Position numbers and translations under genes: made by a program
Assembly: GCA_003024785.1 (NCBI GenBank)
Contig: PUQB01000032.1
Location: forward strand, 248,001-312,000
Reading direction: 5' to 3'
DNA length: 64,000 nucleotides
DNA from: Selaginella tamariscina
Taxonomy: Eukaryota; Streptophyta; Lycopodiopsida; Selaginellales; Selaginellaceae
The notes under the pieces: model-generated
What the model saw: only the letters and a program-made list of their open reading frames with translations
What the model was told of the DNA's origin: nothing
The model's database searches: none
Part shown: one piece after another, positions 21,597-32,382 of the stretch
How positions within the stretch are numbered: position 1 is the stretch's first letter
Layout: every line of letters starts with the position of its first letter

Positions 21597-24500
21597 TTAC
21601 AATTCTTCTTCGCTATTACCTTCTGAGTGAGGCGAAGAAGGTCTAAGCCGCTTGTGAGATGGTTCAAGATCTTCTGCATCTTCTATTGATGTTTCCATGG
21701 GTCCTGGAGTGTGCGAATGTTCTGTACTCCTCGAGATAACTTCCGGTCTAATATCTGATTGAAGTTCGTTCTCAGACTCCGAGATTGAACCAGATTCACC
21801 TTCAGAGCTATCGCACTTATCTGGAGGGAACTTTCTCAAATACGCCTTTATGGATTCGTTGGGGTACTCAGTTGAGACCCAATCTATCCACTTGTTCAGG
21901 TCCTCAACCATGGTCTTATCCTTTTCAACGGCAAACACACATGTATGCCGAAGGTAACACTCCTTCAAGACGGACCCCCTAGTGCAGTAGTCAAAAACCC
22001 ACGCATCACTGTGAGGACCCCTAATCAAGTTGACGATGCTCCGTGCCGCTTGACTTGTAATGTTTGGATAACGTACATTGCCGAATACGTCACTCACCTA
22101 TCGGTGTATCGGATGGAGGTTCAGGGCCGTTGGAGTGCAAACAGATGCCTGGCCAGTCATTTGGAAGCTTGAAATTGTTTGGCGCATTCCTAACAACCAA
22201 GTGAACAACGTATCAATGCACTTGGGATTAGCATCGTTCATATAAAATCCTGTCCAACGATGTCTATTCTTCTTGGCGAAGGCGAAGGCAAAAGTATCGG
22301 TGACATGAGCAAGAATCAAGAAATAAATACCTGAAAAAGTAGGTATCAGTGAAGAGCGCAAGCATGAATTCAATAATAAATACCTTCTATGTATATGCTT
22401 GCACGGCTAAGTTTCTCCACCAGATCCTCTAGTGCCCTATCTGTCGAAAGATTTTTTGACACCCGCCGATCCATCACGAACAATTGAAACGGTTTCCTAC
22501 AAGCAGTGATGTTACCCCATAAAGTCTCCGAATCTAACAACAAACATCTGTAGGGCTTGTCGTGATTCGTAGCATCCTCCTTTATAAGGTTCAATTCGGT
22601 TCTCCGCTGCTGAAGGACTGCCATAAGAGAAGGCGTCATCCCAATGTTCTCCTTTTTGGCGTTGGCGTGCAATAGATTCTTGCCTAGATCTTCCGATTGG
22701 TTCACCCATTCGACAAGCATATCATCGTTCGTCACATGCAAATATTTGCTGACCTCTTCATATGTTGAAGTCGAGGTCCAACCCAGTTTGTGGCAGTGTA
22801 TTCCCAACCACTCCTTGAAATGCCTGACCGTCTTCAACTCCATTGCCTTGAGATGAAAAGGAGAGGTTGGGCTGCTGTTATTAATTTGTAGTTTGCCATC
22901 GATCACCAAATCAGCCAAGACTTCCATCTCCTCCATCGTTGTTCCATTTAAAGGCTTCAACCATGTGAGCTTGAAATCGTTGTCTACATCCTTTGTAGAT
23001 TGAACAGACTTAGCCTTCGCGTCTTACTGGGTTTCTTTGCAGACTTTTCTGAGGGCTCCCCTTCACTTGTCTGCTTCTTCTTCAGTGTTCCTTTTGAAAA
23101 GGATTCCATAATCCCCAACCATTTGGCAAAGATCCTATCTTCGGGGCAAGAAATCAACATCATCAGAAAGGATGTTTCCTTCCCGCCCACCTGGGCAAAA
23201 TCAACTGCTGCAATTTCTTCAACTCTCTGAGGAAAAAAGACAGATTAATATACCGGCGAGATAAATCCCGCCCAAACAATTTGCTTACCCGGTATTCCGC
23301 AGATTGTGTATTCCCTGCGGTAGCTCTTTGTGGTCGCTGAAGAGATTCCCACACGGCTCGCGTGTGTTTAAACTTCTCCCATATTTTGCTGTTGTAGTGG
23401 TTGGTGTCGGCAGCGTCCCATTCCGCCGATAACTTATGGTACTGCTCGATTGTGAGATTCGGCTTAGCTAAAAACGCCGATCTTTTTGTCAGCTTCTCAC
23501 GGGTATGCTCGGAAAGTTTTGTTGCCATCGTTCCTTTGTTGTGTTCATCGAGAAGTCGTTGGGCTGCCGTTATTGTGTGCTGGCCACTAATGATGTAGTA
23601 CTTGATAGATTTTTATTCTCCGTCTGAATCTTCATGAGTTGTTCTGGTGTTGTGATCCAGACTTTGTCAGCGCCCTTCCTTCTTTCATAGTATGGACACA
23701 AAACAGCATTATGTGGAACGGTATAAGAATTGTCGTCCTTCATCTTCTCCATGAGCTCAGCTACACGTTCCTGGTTGAGTGGCCTGTAATTGAAGTTTGG
23801 GTTGACGCTGCAATATTTAACCCTACAAGGATAAATCTTATCATCCAACATCATTTCCTTGTGACTTATTGCAGCATGAGATGCCACAGGTGCAGCTGAC
23901 AAAACGATTGATGATTTTCTTTTGCGATCCGAATCAACATGTGTGATCCCCGACTGCAGCTGTTCTAGTGTTCTCGGCACACTCTTCCAGCTCCCGAAGC
24001 TTCCTAAGCAAATTGAACGTGATCTGTAGAGAACCTGAGACCGAGCCACCTCTCAATCTCCCTTATGATGTCGCTGTGTTCTTCTTCAATGTGAAGAGGG
24101 AAGATTGCTCCACTTGCTGATTTTCTGTATTGTGAAGCAATATCTCCTGACAATACACCTACTCGATGAGTCTGAAGATCTTCGAAGTAGACATCCAGAT
24201 GGATCCCCTCCATAGATGGGCTTTCGTTGAGTTGAAGAAGAACTCCAAGGTCAACATCATTAGTGAACACGTGAACGTCATTATCCACAAGTCGACAAAA
24301 CCACCCGAATTAATGTTGTAACTGACGACCTCTGGATCCGAGAACGTGACATTGGATGGAACAAGGCATATCTGTCGAGCATCGTCCAATCTGGGTTCGC
24401 AGCCTGCTTTCGGGTGCTTGACTAGCGAATCTACTTTCCATTGTTTTGCTTGTCCATGAGATGTGACAGAGGTTAATTTGACAGCAACCATGGTTGCTCC

Positions 24501-24726
24501 AATGCGCTTCCCATTTATCTTAAAATATGGCCAAGTTGATTCCAGAATCCCCCTGCCCATCTCTTCTCCTGCTCTTGTCTTTAATGTCACCTCAATTCCA
24601 CATCTGAATACAAAAATGATTAGTTCAAGTATCCGAGTATAACAGATTTTATTTTAATTCTTACCCAGAATTTGACGACGACTCCATACTAATGACTCGA
24701 TCTCCTTGTTTGATCAAATCGTCCTT
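21597..24726 (-). pseudogene. ParB-like domain / DNA methyltransferase-like protein (P2), multi-exon, frame-disrupted
   Basis: Exon 2 starts after an acceptor at 24727-24728 (K-D-D-L-I-K-Q-G-D-R-V). Introns are visible at 24604-24664, about 23227-23289 and about 22325-22375. Domain order: an N-terminal module with LESTWPYFKINGKRIG and PSNVTFSDPE; a ParB/sulfiredoxin-like domain with RPLNQERVAELMEKM (about 23727-23785) and YYIISGQHTITAAQ (23567-23606), the GQH-type ParB signature; a linker; LNLIKEDAT...CLLLDSETLWGN (about 22511-22600), where a class-beta methyltransferase would have its DPPW motif; and a C-terminal VFDYC..GSVLKECYL...VEKD block (about 21918-22001), resembling the SAM-binding motif I. 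Canonical DPPW and FxGxG are both absent. A 1-base deletion near 23020 is private to this copy; two other frame changes are shared with P1. Confidence 0.62.
23254..23273. repeat. Single palindrome inside a later intron of the ParB/MTase-like gene
   Basis: GGCGAGATAAATCCCGCC, a near-perfect copy of the array palindrome, sits in the short intron between the QSAEYR and VEEIAAV exons. The P1 copy keeps a decayed version (about 33300-33317), so it is ancestral to the family. Confidence 0.7.
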
Positions 24727-24832
24727 CTGCAAAATAATACACTATAATACAAATTATATAAAAACGCACACACACTTGTATAAACCCGAATATACAAAAA
24801 TAATACACAGAGAGAAGTAGACGTAATTAACT

Positions 24833-24917
24833 GTCCGAAGCTCACATTTGTGTTAGTGCAAAAGAAAGATAACATTTCGTTTTAGAACCACCACAAATGT
24901 GAGCTCTGGACAGTTTT
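24833..24917. repeat. Hairpin-forming inverted repeat upstream of exon 2, P2
   Basis: Read on the minus strand, CTGTCCAGAGCTCACATTTG and, about 40 bases on, CAAATGTGAGCTTCGGACAG: nearly perfect arms of about 22-24 bp. It lies in the intron about 110 bp before the exon-2 acceptor. It is conserved in P1 and begins at the last bases of the window in P3. Confidence 0.75.
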
Positions 24918-25019
24918 ACATAGATTCCTAGCTTTTACTCGAAATATTATGATAAGATGATAAAAGTAAATAAAATGAGATATGCAACTTATATATACTA
25001 ATACACATATATATTCACA

Positions 25020-26475
25020 TGGAAGGTGCGGCGGGATTAATCTCGCCACCCCTTCAATGCCTCCTGAAAGAGTGGGCGGGATTAATCTCGCCACCTTTCT
25101 GGAGGCCTTGAACGGGAGTGCGGAATTAATCTTGCCACCCTTCTCGGTCTCAGAGAGAACTGGGCAGGATTTATTTCTCACACCCCTTCAGTGACTCCAG
25201 AAAGGAGGCGGGATTAATCTCGCCCACCATGTAAGGGATGGTTAAATGAATTTTCCCCACCCTTCCCAATTCTCTCCATTGGTATGTTGAAAACCTTCTA
25301 CGTCTCAGACAGAAACGTTTGGGATTGGTCCGACTCACCAATGGAGAAAAAAGGAAGGGTGGCGGGATTCATTCCTCCAACAGGCATTGAAGACTCGGCG
25401 GGATTAATCCCGCCGCCCAGGGCCTTCACTCGGTCCCTATGCGGCGGGATTAATCCCGCCGGACGCCAATTCCCTGCGCGGAATCGGGCGGGATTAATCC
25501 CGCCGCCTAGGCACTTCAGGCAGGCCAATGGCGGCGGGATAAATCCCGCCCGATTCCGCGCAGGGATTGGCGTCCGGCGGGATTAATCCCGCCTCCCAGG
25601 CCCTTCACTCGGGCCTTAGTCGGCGGGATTAATCCCGCCGAACGCCAATGCCCTGTGCGAAATCTTGCGGGATTAATCCCGCCGCCTAGGCCCTTCAGGC
25701 AGGCCAATGGCGGCGGGATAAATCCCGCCCGATTCCGCGCAGGGCATGCGTACGCGGCGGGATTAATCCCGCCCACCATGTAAGGGATGGTGAAATTAAT
25801 CCCACCACCCTTCTCAGTTCCCTCCATTGGTATTTTGTAAACCTTCTCCGTCTCAGACAGAGTTAGTCGGGATTGATTCAACATACCAATGGAGGAAAAA
25901 AAGGGTGGCGGGATTAATCCGCCACCGGGTAATGAAGGTTCGGAGAGACTAATCCCGCCGCCCTCTCGTAAATCATGCGCTCACACATATATATTGGCTG
26001 CGGCATTTTGAACAGGGATGGGTGGGGGCGGGATTAATCCCGCCGCTTATATCCTGCGGAAGTGCCTGAGCGGCGGGATTAATCCCGCCGCCCTCCGCGA
26101 AGGGCATGAGCGTGGGGCGGATTAATCCCGCCGTTCATGTCCTGCGTGAATTCCCTGGGCGGCGGGATTAATCCCGCGCCTTACGCGCAGGACATTTAGC
26201 CTTCCATGCAGGATCTTTCATGCAGGCTCTTGTTAGCCTCATGAGCGGCGGGATTAATCCGCCGCCAGGCCTCACGCAGGCCATGCGGCGGATTAATCCC
26301 GTCGCTCTTCGCGGTCCTAGAGCGGCGGGATTAATCCCGCCCGCCCCATAGCCTGCGTGAGGGCCTGGCGGCGGGATTAATCCCGCCGCCATGGCCCCAA
26401 CCATATAGCGGCGGGATTAATCCCCCGCCGAGGCCATAAACCTATAGCGGCGGGATTAATCCCGCGCTCGAGGGC
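25020..26475. repeat. P2 palindrome array beta
   Basis: Roughly 30 exact or one-to-two-base variants of GGCGGGATTAATCCCGCC, spaced mostly 38-60 bp. A common variant is GGGATAAATCCC. Spacers are GC-rich and recurrent (CCTGCGCGGAAT, GGCCTTCACTCGG). A larger duplication is visible: the 'ccatgtaagggatgg...ctccattggta...accaatggag' block occurs at about 25225-25360 and 25780-25915, and each contains a CCATTGGTA/TACCAATGG hairpin. Read in frame, both strands give GGINPA/AGLIPP peptide repeats, a by-product of the palindrome. Confidence 0.92.
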
Positions 26476-26479
26476 TTAG

Positions 26480-26941
26480 CGTGTGTGCGAAAGAAAAAAT
26501 TAATAAATAAAAAAATTATACATATAAAACACACACATATATATATGTGTATATATATATATATGTATGTATGTATGTATAGGAGTGTACGTGTGTGTGC
26601 AATAGATAGATAAATAAATAAAATTATACAGTACTGGTACAATATATGTGTGTACATAGGTATATATGTGTGTATATGTATATCGTGTGTATGCGTGTGA
26701 GCGAAACAAATAAAATCATACAGATAAACAAACACACACACACACATATATATACACAGGAGTGTGCGTGTGTGTGCAAAAAATAAAACTAATAAATAAA
26801 TAAATTATACAGATAAACACATACATATATATGTGTGTATATAGATATATAACCCATAGAAAAGAGAGAGAGTCTGTGAATATATAAGCATATATATAAA
26901 CTAGTGTTGTATACTATTTGTTAATATGCATTGATTATATA

Positions 26942-26980
<39 letters not shown>

Positions 26981-27468
26981 GTGTGTGTGTGTGTGTGTAA
27001 AGCAGTGTGCGTGTGTGTGGGAGAGATAAATCAATAAAAAAATTATATAGATACTGGTACACATAATATATGTATGTATATATTATATAGGTATATATAT
27101 ATGTGTATATGTATATTGTGTGTATGCGTGTGTGAGCGAAACAAATAAAATCATACAGATAAACAAACACACACACACATATATATACACAGGAGTGTGC
27201 GTGTGTGTGCGAGAGATAAAACTAATAAATAAATAAAATTATACAGAAAACACACACATATATATATGTGTGTATATAGATATATAACCCATATGAATAT
27301 AAGCATATATATAAACTAGTGTTGTATACTATTTGTTAATATGCATTGATTTATATATATTATATATATATATATATGTAAAGCAGTGTGCGTGTGTTGT
27401 GGGAGAGATAGATCATAAAAACAAATTTATAGATACTGGTTATACGCACACTCCTATACATATATACA

Positions 27469-27509
<41 letters not shown>

Positions 27510-27512
27510 TCT
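26480..27512. repeat. CA/TG/TA microsatellite tract, P2
   Basis: Tandem blocks of several hundred bases made of GTGTGTG, TATATATA and 'aataaaattatacagata' segments, repeated about four times. It lies between the second palindrome array and the predicted first exon. Low-complexity frames here are not genes. Confidence 0.88.
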
Positions 27513-27517
27513 CACTT

Positions 27518-27600
27518 GTGTGCATAGCCGCCGCCGCCGATTTCACAGCCGCCGCCTCTTGAAACCCTAAGAATATACCTAAACCCTAAAGGAATTAAAT
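27518..27600 (-). other. Predicted first exon of the ParB/MTase-like gene, P2
   Basis: On the minus strand: telobox-like TTTAGGGTTTAGG, then a GGCGGCGGC-rich segment, ending at a donor |GTGAGATCT (27517-27512). The exon end is CACAA here and CACAG in P3. Likely 5' untranslated. Confidence 0.45.
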
Positions 27601-28620
27601 ATATATATTAACCCTAATAGAATATTCCTTCTGAGAATATACTTAAACCCTAAAAAGAATAAAATATAGATTCGCCCTAAACGAATATTCTTTCATTATA
27701 TTATTAGCGCGTGCGTGTGTGTGGTGTATCACATACACCCCAAAAATATAAATCATGCAGGGATTTAACATGTGTGTGTCCATGAGAGTGTTAAAGTTTC
27801 ATGTGATCAATACATACATACACATTGCATATATTAATACACATAATATATACATACACACGTGTATACACACAGACATACATACATATTACATGGGTTT
27901 AGGGTTTAGGGTTTAGGGTTTTTGGATTTAGGATGGATCATGCATGGTGTGTATGTATGAGAGAAGAGAGAGTGTTGAAAAATTATTTTGTACACATTGC
28001 ATATATTAGTACACATATATACTTACACATATTATACACAGATATACATACATAGTATATGAGAGAAGAGAGACAGTACTATTATGGATCATGCATGGTG
28101 TGTATTATACACACAGACATACATATATATTAGTACATAATATTAGAGAGACCGAGTACATATTATAGATCATGCATGGTGTGTATGTATAAGAGAAGAT
28201 AGAAAGTACACATATATACATACACATGTGTATACACACAGACATACATACATATTACATGAGTAAATTCATTGTGTTACATATTAGGGTTTAGGGTTTA
28301 GGATGGATCATGCATGGTGTGAAGAGAGAATGTTGAAAAATTATTTTTGTACACACATGTATACACAGGGTTTAGGGTTTAGGGTTTAGGGTTTGCTCCC
28401 AACAAGCTTAATATAAATATTACACATGTAAATTCAATGTGTTACATACACACAGATTGAGTACATATATCATACATGCTTTGAACATGATGTTTTCAAT
28501 AAAGAAGCAAACATATTCTTCAGTTTGGTTTAGGATTGTGCATGTGTGTGCATATGTGTTTTTGTAAGTTCTTGTAATGTGTGTGTAAATTTATGATTGT
28601 GTTTATATATGTGTGCAAAA
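27601..28620. repeat. Core region of P2 with telomere-like blocks and ATGCATGATCC repeats
   Basis: Interstitial plant-type telomere repeats: (TTTAGGG) about 3-4 units at 27897-27920, 2 at about 28286-28302, and about 4 at 28367-28396. Between them a module with GGATCATGCATGGTGTG recurs at about 27936, 28085, 28168 and 28304, each next to 'agagaagagagagt'. The mirror set is in P3 at 60370-60960. No gene. Confidence 0.8.
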
Positions 28621-29569
28621 CAAACATCGAATAATTAAGAAAATAATATTAATAAACACACTATGAACATATTTTAAATTATACATAATAATATATGATT
28701 TTATCTAATATATAGCCATATATAGTTTTAATAAATATATTAATTTAATATTGAAAAAGGTTTAACATTGAAATATTCTTGAAATAATAAGAAATTAATT
28801 GAGAAAATCCCATTAATATATACAAATGTAAATTAAGTACTCAAATAATTAACTAAATTAATTATCATAATCATGTTTAATATTGGAATATTCTTGGAAT
28901 AATAAGAAAATAATAAAGAATATCCCATTAATATAAAGAAGATTAATTACTCAAGTAATTAAGGAAATGATATTAATATACACACTATGAACATATTTTA
29001 AATTATACATAATAATACATCATTTTATCTAATATATAGTCATATAGTTTTAATAATATATATTAATTTAATATTGATAATAAGGTTTAACACATGAATA
29101 TTCTTGAAATAATAACAAATTAATTGAGAAAATCCCATTAATATATACAATGTAGAATAATTACTGCAATAATTAAGAACAAGACTAATTTAATTATGAT
29201 ATCAGGTTTTAATATTAGATATTCTTTAAATATTAATAAAATAATAAAGAATATTCCATTGATACTAGGAAATGAAACTAAATACTCGAGTAATTAAGAA
29301 AATAATAATAATAAACAGACTATGAATATATTTTAAATGATACATAATAATATATCAATTTATTTATTGTATAAGTATATATTTATATAATATATATATA
29401 CATATACTTGAATACTAAGAATGTAGAATATAGTCTAAAATTCGTAATATTAAACAGCTTGAATCACTTGAATAACATTAAATGCAATTTTAAAATACTC
29501 ATTGGAACTGGAGAGTATATATGTCAGAGTGTCGGATATTTGTGTCACTCATCTTAAATTTTATTTTCT
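28621..29569. repeat. AT-rich tandem repeats in the P2 core
   Basis: About 155-bp and 310-bp direct repeats with 'atattgataataaggtttaacat', 'gaaataataagaaattaattgagaaaatcccattaatata' and 'tatagccatatatagttttaat'. Homologous and inverted relative to 59500-60130. No gene. Confidence 0.7.
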
Positions 29570-29804
29570 GTTCTTTTTTAAAAAATTTGAATTTCTGACA
29601 TATGTATTGTCGGTCTGACATGTAAATTTGAAAAATGCATTTAATTTCCCACTCAAATTCAATCTGGTTCTTTCTCCGGGTTCTTATTTCTGTATTTTTT
29701 ACTCTTTAGATCTTCTTTTTCTTCATAGTGATTATCTCAGGAGCGAGATTAAATTGGGTGCTATTATTTATAAGAAAGCACGGCGCCTTCAGTGCTGTTT
29801 ACAA
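29570..29804 (+). other. Predicted first exon of the transposase, P2
   Basis: Ends '...gtgctgtttacaa|GTAAGTATT' at 29804|29805, a consensus donor conserved in all three copies. The downstream intron holds palindrome array alpha. A short frame (29628-29864) runs through the donor, but the predicted peptide is not preserved between copies. Confidence 0.45.
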
Positions 29805-29959
29805 GTAAGTATTATAAACAAATTTAAATACTATAAAGATTCACTCTCTTACATTCTCTCTTAAATTTACCAATTTAGGTTTAGGAATGCATTAGGATTA
29901 TAATTATTCCGTTAGGGATTTATCTCGTTTAAATATCCTTTTAACTTAATATTTTAGGT

Positions 29960-30452
29960 TTAACCGGGCGGCGGGATTAATCCGGCCATTTCTTTTTCGC
30001 CTCTCTTCGAAGATGGCGGGATTAATCCCGCCACCACTCTCGAGCAATGCTTCTCCGCCACTGAAAAAGAGTGGCGGGATTAATCCCGCCAATAACCTTC
30101 TCAACTGATGAAGAGTTACCAGAATTTATTAGAAAGAGTTGTCGGCGGGATTAATCCCACTAACCATTTTAGGAGGCAGGGAAGGGGTGGCGGATTAATC
30201 TCGCCACCACATCCCTGTTTTAAGGATTTGGGGACAGGATTTATCCCGAGACTCTTTGAAATCATAGTTTTGGAGAGAGTTATGTGCGGGTTTAATCCCG
30301 CCACCCATTTCCCCGTCGTAAGAATTGTGGGCGGGATTAATCCCGCCTTGGGACTCCCTCCGATAAGAAAGAGCCGGCGGGATTTAATCCCGCCGCCTCT
30401 TCCTCCTCGGGGGAGTCCGGCGGGATTAATCCCGCCGACTCTCTCCGACGAG
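29960..30452. repeat. P2 palindrome array alpha (truncated by a deletion)
   Basis: About ten exact or near copies of the 18-bp palindrome. It stops at GACGAGGAAG, where the sequence jumps into the middle of the transposase exon. In P3 the same spot continues GGAGTCC with more palindromes. Confidence 0.9.
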
Positions 30453-31872
30453 GAAGAAACAACACCTTCAATCTTTACATAATGCTCTCATGAACACGTC
30501 TGCACTTGAGGCTACTTGGGAATATGAGAGGCATTGTTCAACAGCTGCACAAAAAACAGATGGCCCTGTTGGAGAGTTCTGGTTCAGTGGAGGGATCTAG
30601 CTCAAATAGTGTACATGTGTCCTCAACATCAAATAAGCTTCCTCGTCATTTGTTTTTACAGATGGATAATTGTGCAGGCGAGAACAAAAATAGGTAAATC
30701 ATTTTACTTAAGGGTTTCTCAAGCTCATTACTTACTTTTATTTTCTAGATATGTGCCAGCATACTTGTCAATGCTTGTTGCCAAAGGTGTGTTTGAAACA
30801 ATCATGCTCAGTTTCCTTATGGTTGGTCACACTCATGAAGATATTGATGCGTTCTTCAGTAAGGTCTCCAACTCTACAAAAAGGACAAGTGCACTTACTT
30901 TACCGCATGTGATGAATCTTTTTTGAAAATTGCATCTCCAAAAAAAGTTGTGCTTTGCTTGTGACTGAGGTGCCAGACTTCAAAAAATTTCTCAAGGAGT
31001 ATATAAAAGAAGGGAGTGATTCTTTAGTTGGTCACCTTGTTGCCGCTACAATTCTTTTTCTCCATACAAGATGTATACCTATTATGCAGTACAAGTTACG
31101 GCCATCAGAGCAGGAGTGGTTACGAAAGAGGGCTTAATGCTCTTTCAAAAGTGGAGAGAGATGGAAAGCCACTTCTCCAGAAGGACAACCAGACCCTATT
31201 CCATTGAGTGCCCAGCTCAAGGAAACAAGAGGTTATTATTGATGGCATCAAAAAATATTGGCATGGGTTCAAAAATCGATGCCAAAGGAATTCTGATAAG
31301 GGCAACTGGTTATTCAGAACTATATAAGCATGTGGTCGACTATTGGGAGACTGTTGTTCGAGAGTTGGAAGGGCCTACTGTCACAAGTACAGAATTGCAA
31401 CACCCTTTCTGGCCTAAAACAAGGTGGCGAAGAGGAGATTGAAATGACATCACTGAGCACAGACGCGACATAAGCCAGTAGTGATGTGGAAGTGCAAACC
31501 CCACACTTTGTTGGATAAAGGAACCAAAAACCTAAAGCATACTTTGATTGTTGCCAAGATCTTCAAAAACTAATGATGGTTCTCATTACTCCAGATGCGT
31601 CATATAATCAGCCTATTTGGATGGGTCAAATTATCGACACACCTGAAGTAATCACAAAAAATAGTATTGTTAAGGTTGCATGGTTCAAACCACAAAAAAG
31701 GCGACACGAGAAGGAGAGCGAAAGATATAATGGATGCCTAGAGAAAAAATGGTCTCCCAATCAAAAAGACCCAGCATGTTTTATAAATGTTAAATCCATT
31801 CGATATGGGTGGATGTCAGAAGCATTGATAAAATCACGATTACAAAACTGCAAGGGAATGTATGTTTTCTGA
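30453..31872 (+). pseudogene. Transposase-like gene, 3' half only (P2)
   Basis: Collinear with P3 56205-54792. It carries the second acidic motif MDNCAGENKNR (30661-30693), an intron 30694-30748 (GTAAATC...TTCTAG), then the YVPAYLSMLVAKGVF and GHTHEDIDAFF motifs (third acidic site, about 30822-30855). It continues to the C-terminal stretch VKVAWFKPQKRRHEK. The first half, including the first acidic site, is deleted, and further indels break the rest. The join has the 4-base microhomology GAAG. Confidence 0.85.
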
Positions 31873-32357
31873 AGCTTAAAGCAATTACAAAATTATAAAA
31901 TATCATATATTTAATATTCATAATTATTATAAACTCTTTAATAATAGTACCAAATTGTATACTTAACTATATAAATTTAAAAAATGATATGGAAGATTGA
32001 CTATATTATTATAGGATTTTATATATATATTTTACTATTACAAATTTTTAATTAATAATGTTCTATTTAAATATTAATATTTTAATAACAACATCAATAT
32101 TTATATAATGTACCTCTTATGCTCTTCCTTAATTGTTATATTAGGCAATATATTATATAATTTAATACCTTCTACTTTTATAATGTTATTAATTTTTGTT
32201 CAATGAATGCTATAATTTATTAAAGGGTAGAATACAAATAGAATATTCTAAAGAATATTCTATTTTCAAACATATATTCTAAAGAATATTCCTTTAATAT
32301 TAGAAAATGCTAATTAAATAGCTAAAATTGCTAATTATTAGGAAATGGGACTATAGC
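31873..32357. other. AT-rich subterminal region of P2 behind the transposase
   Basis: AT-rich; inverted homologue of 54337-54791. Contains paired 'aaagaatattc' blocks before the terminal repeat. No gene. Confidence 0.6.
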
Positions 32358-32382
32358 CATGCCCATTTTAGTTACAACTTGC
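32358..32382 (-). repeat. Terminal inverted repeat, P2 right end
   Basis: Reverse complement reads GCAAG then TTGTAACTAAAATGGGCATG, matching 19874-19898. Confidence 0.82.

Larger units (their letters stand above)
24894..30452. repeat. Left arm of the 5.6-kb inverted repeat (P2 versus P3)
   Basis: Reads as the reverse complement of about 58190-64000, including identical protein-length stretches through the palindrome array (25284-25550 versus 63350-63625). The arms are parts of P2 and P3 in opposite orientation. The homology carries on past the right edge of the window. Confidence 0.85.
19874..32382 (-). mobile_element. Element P copy 2 (P2), complete end to end, 12.5 kb
   Basis: Both ends carry the inverted repeat (19874-19898; 32358-32382). 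It is inserted in the P1 ParB/MTase-like gene. Left flank AATTATAT (19866-19873) and right flank ATTTATGA (32383-32390) both align to the same place in the uninterrupted gene copy, so they look like a diverged 8-bp target duplication. Contents from right to left: transposase 3' half, palindrome array, core, second array, ParB/MTase-like gene, HAD gene. The 5' half of the transposase is deleted, with the junction near 30453. The arrays are almost identical to P3, so it is much younger than P1. Confidence 0.85.

Noticed and set aside
21944..22172. Plus-strand ORFs across the ParB/MTase-like gene
   Set aside because: The P1 copy conserves the minus-strand P2 protein, not these frames.
25020..26475. 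CRISPR-like array (short repeats with variable spacers)
   Set aside because: The repeat is only 18 bp and fully palindromic. Spacing is irregular, spacers are themselves repeated, and there are no cas genes. The genome context is a plant.
27897..28396. A true chromosome end (telomere)
   Set aside because: Blocks are only 2-4 units, sit inside a transposon core, occur in mirror positions in P2 and P3, and are flanked by ordinary element sequence.
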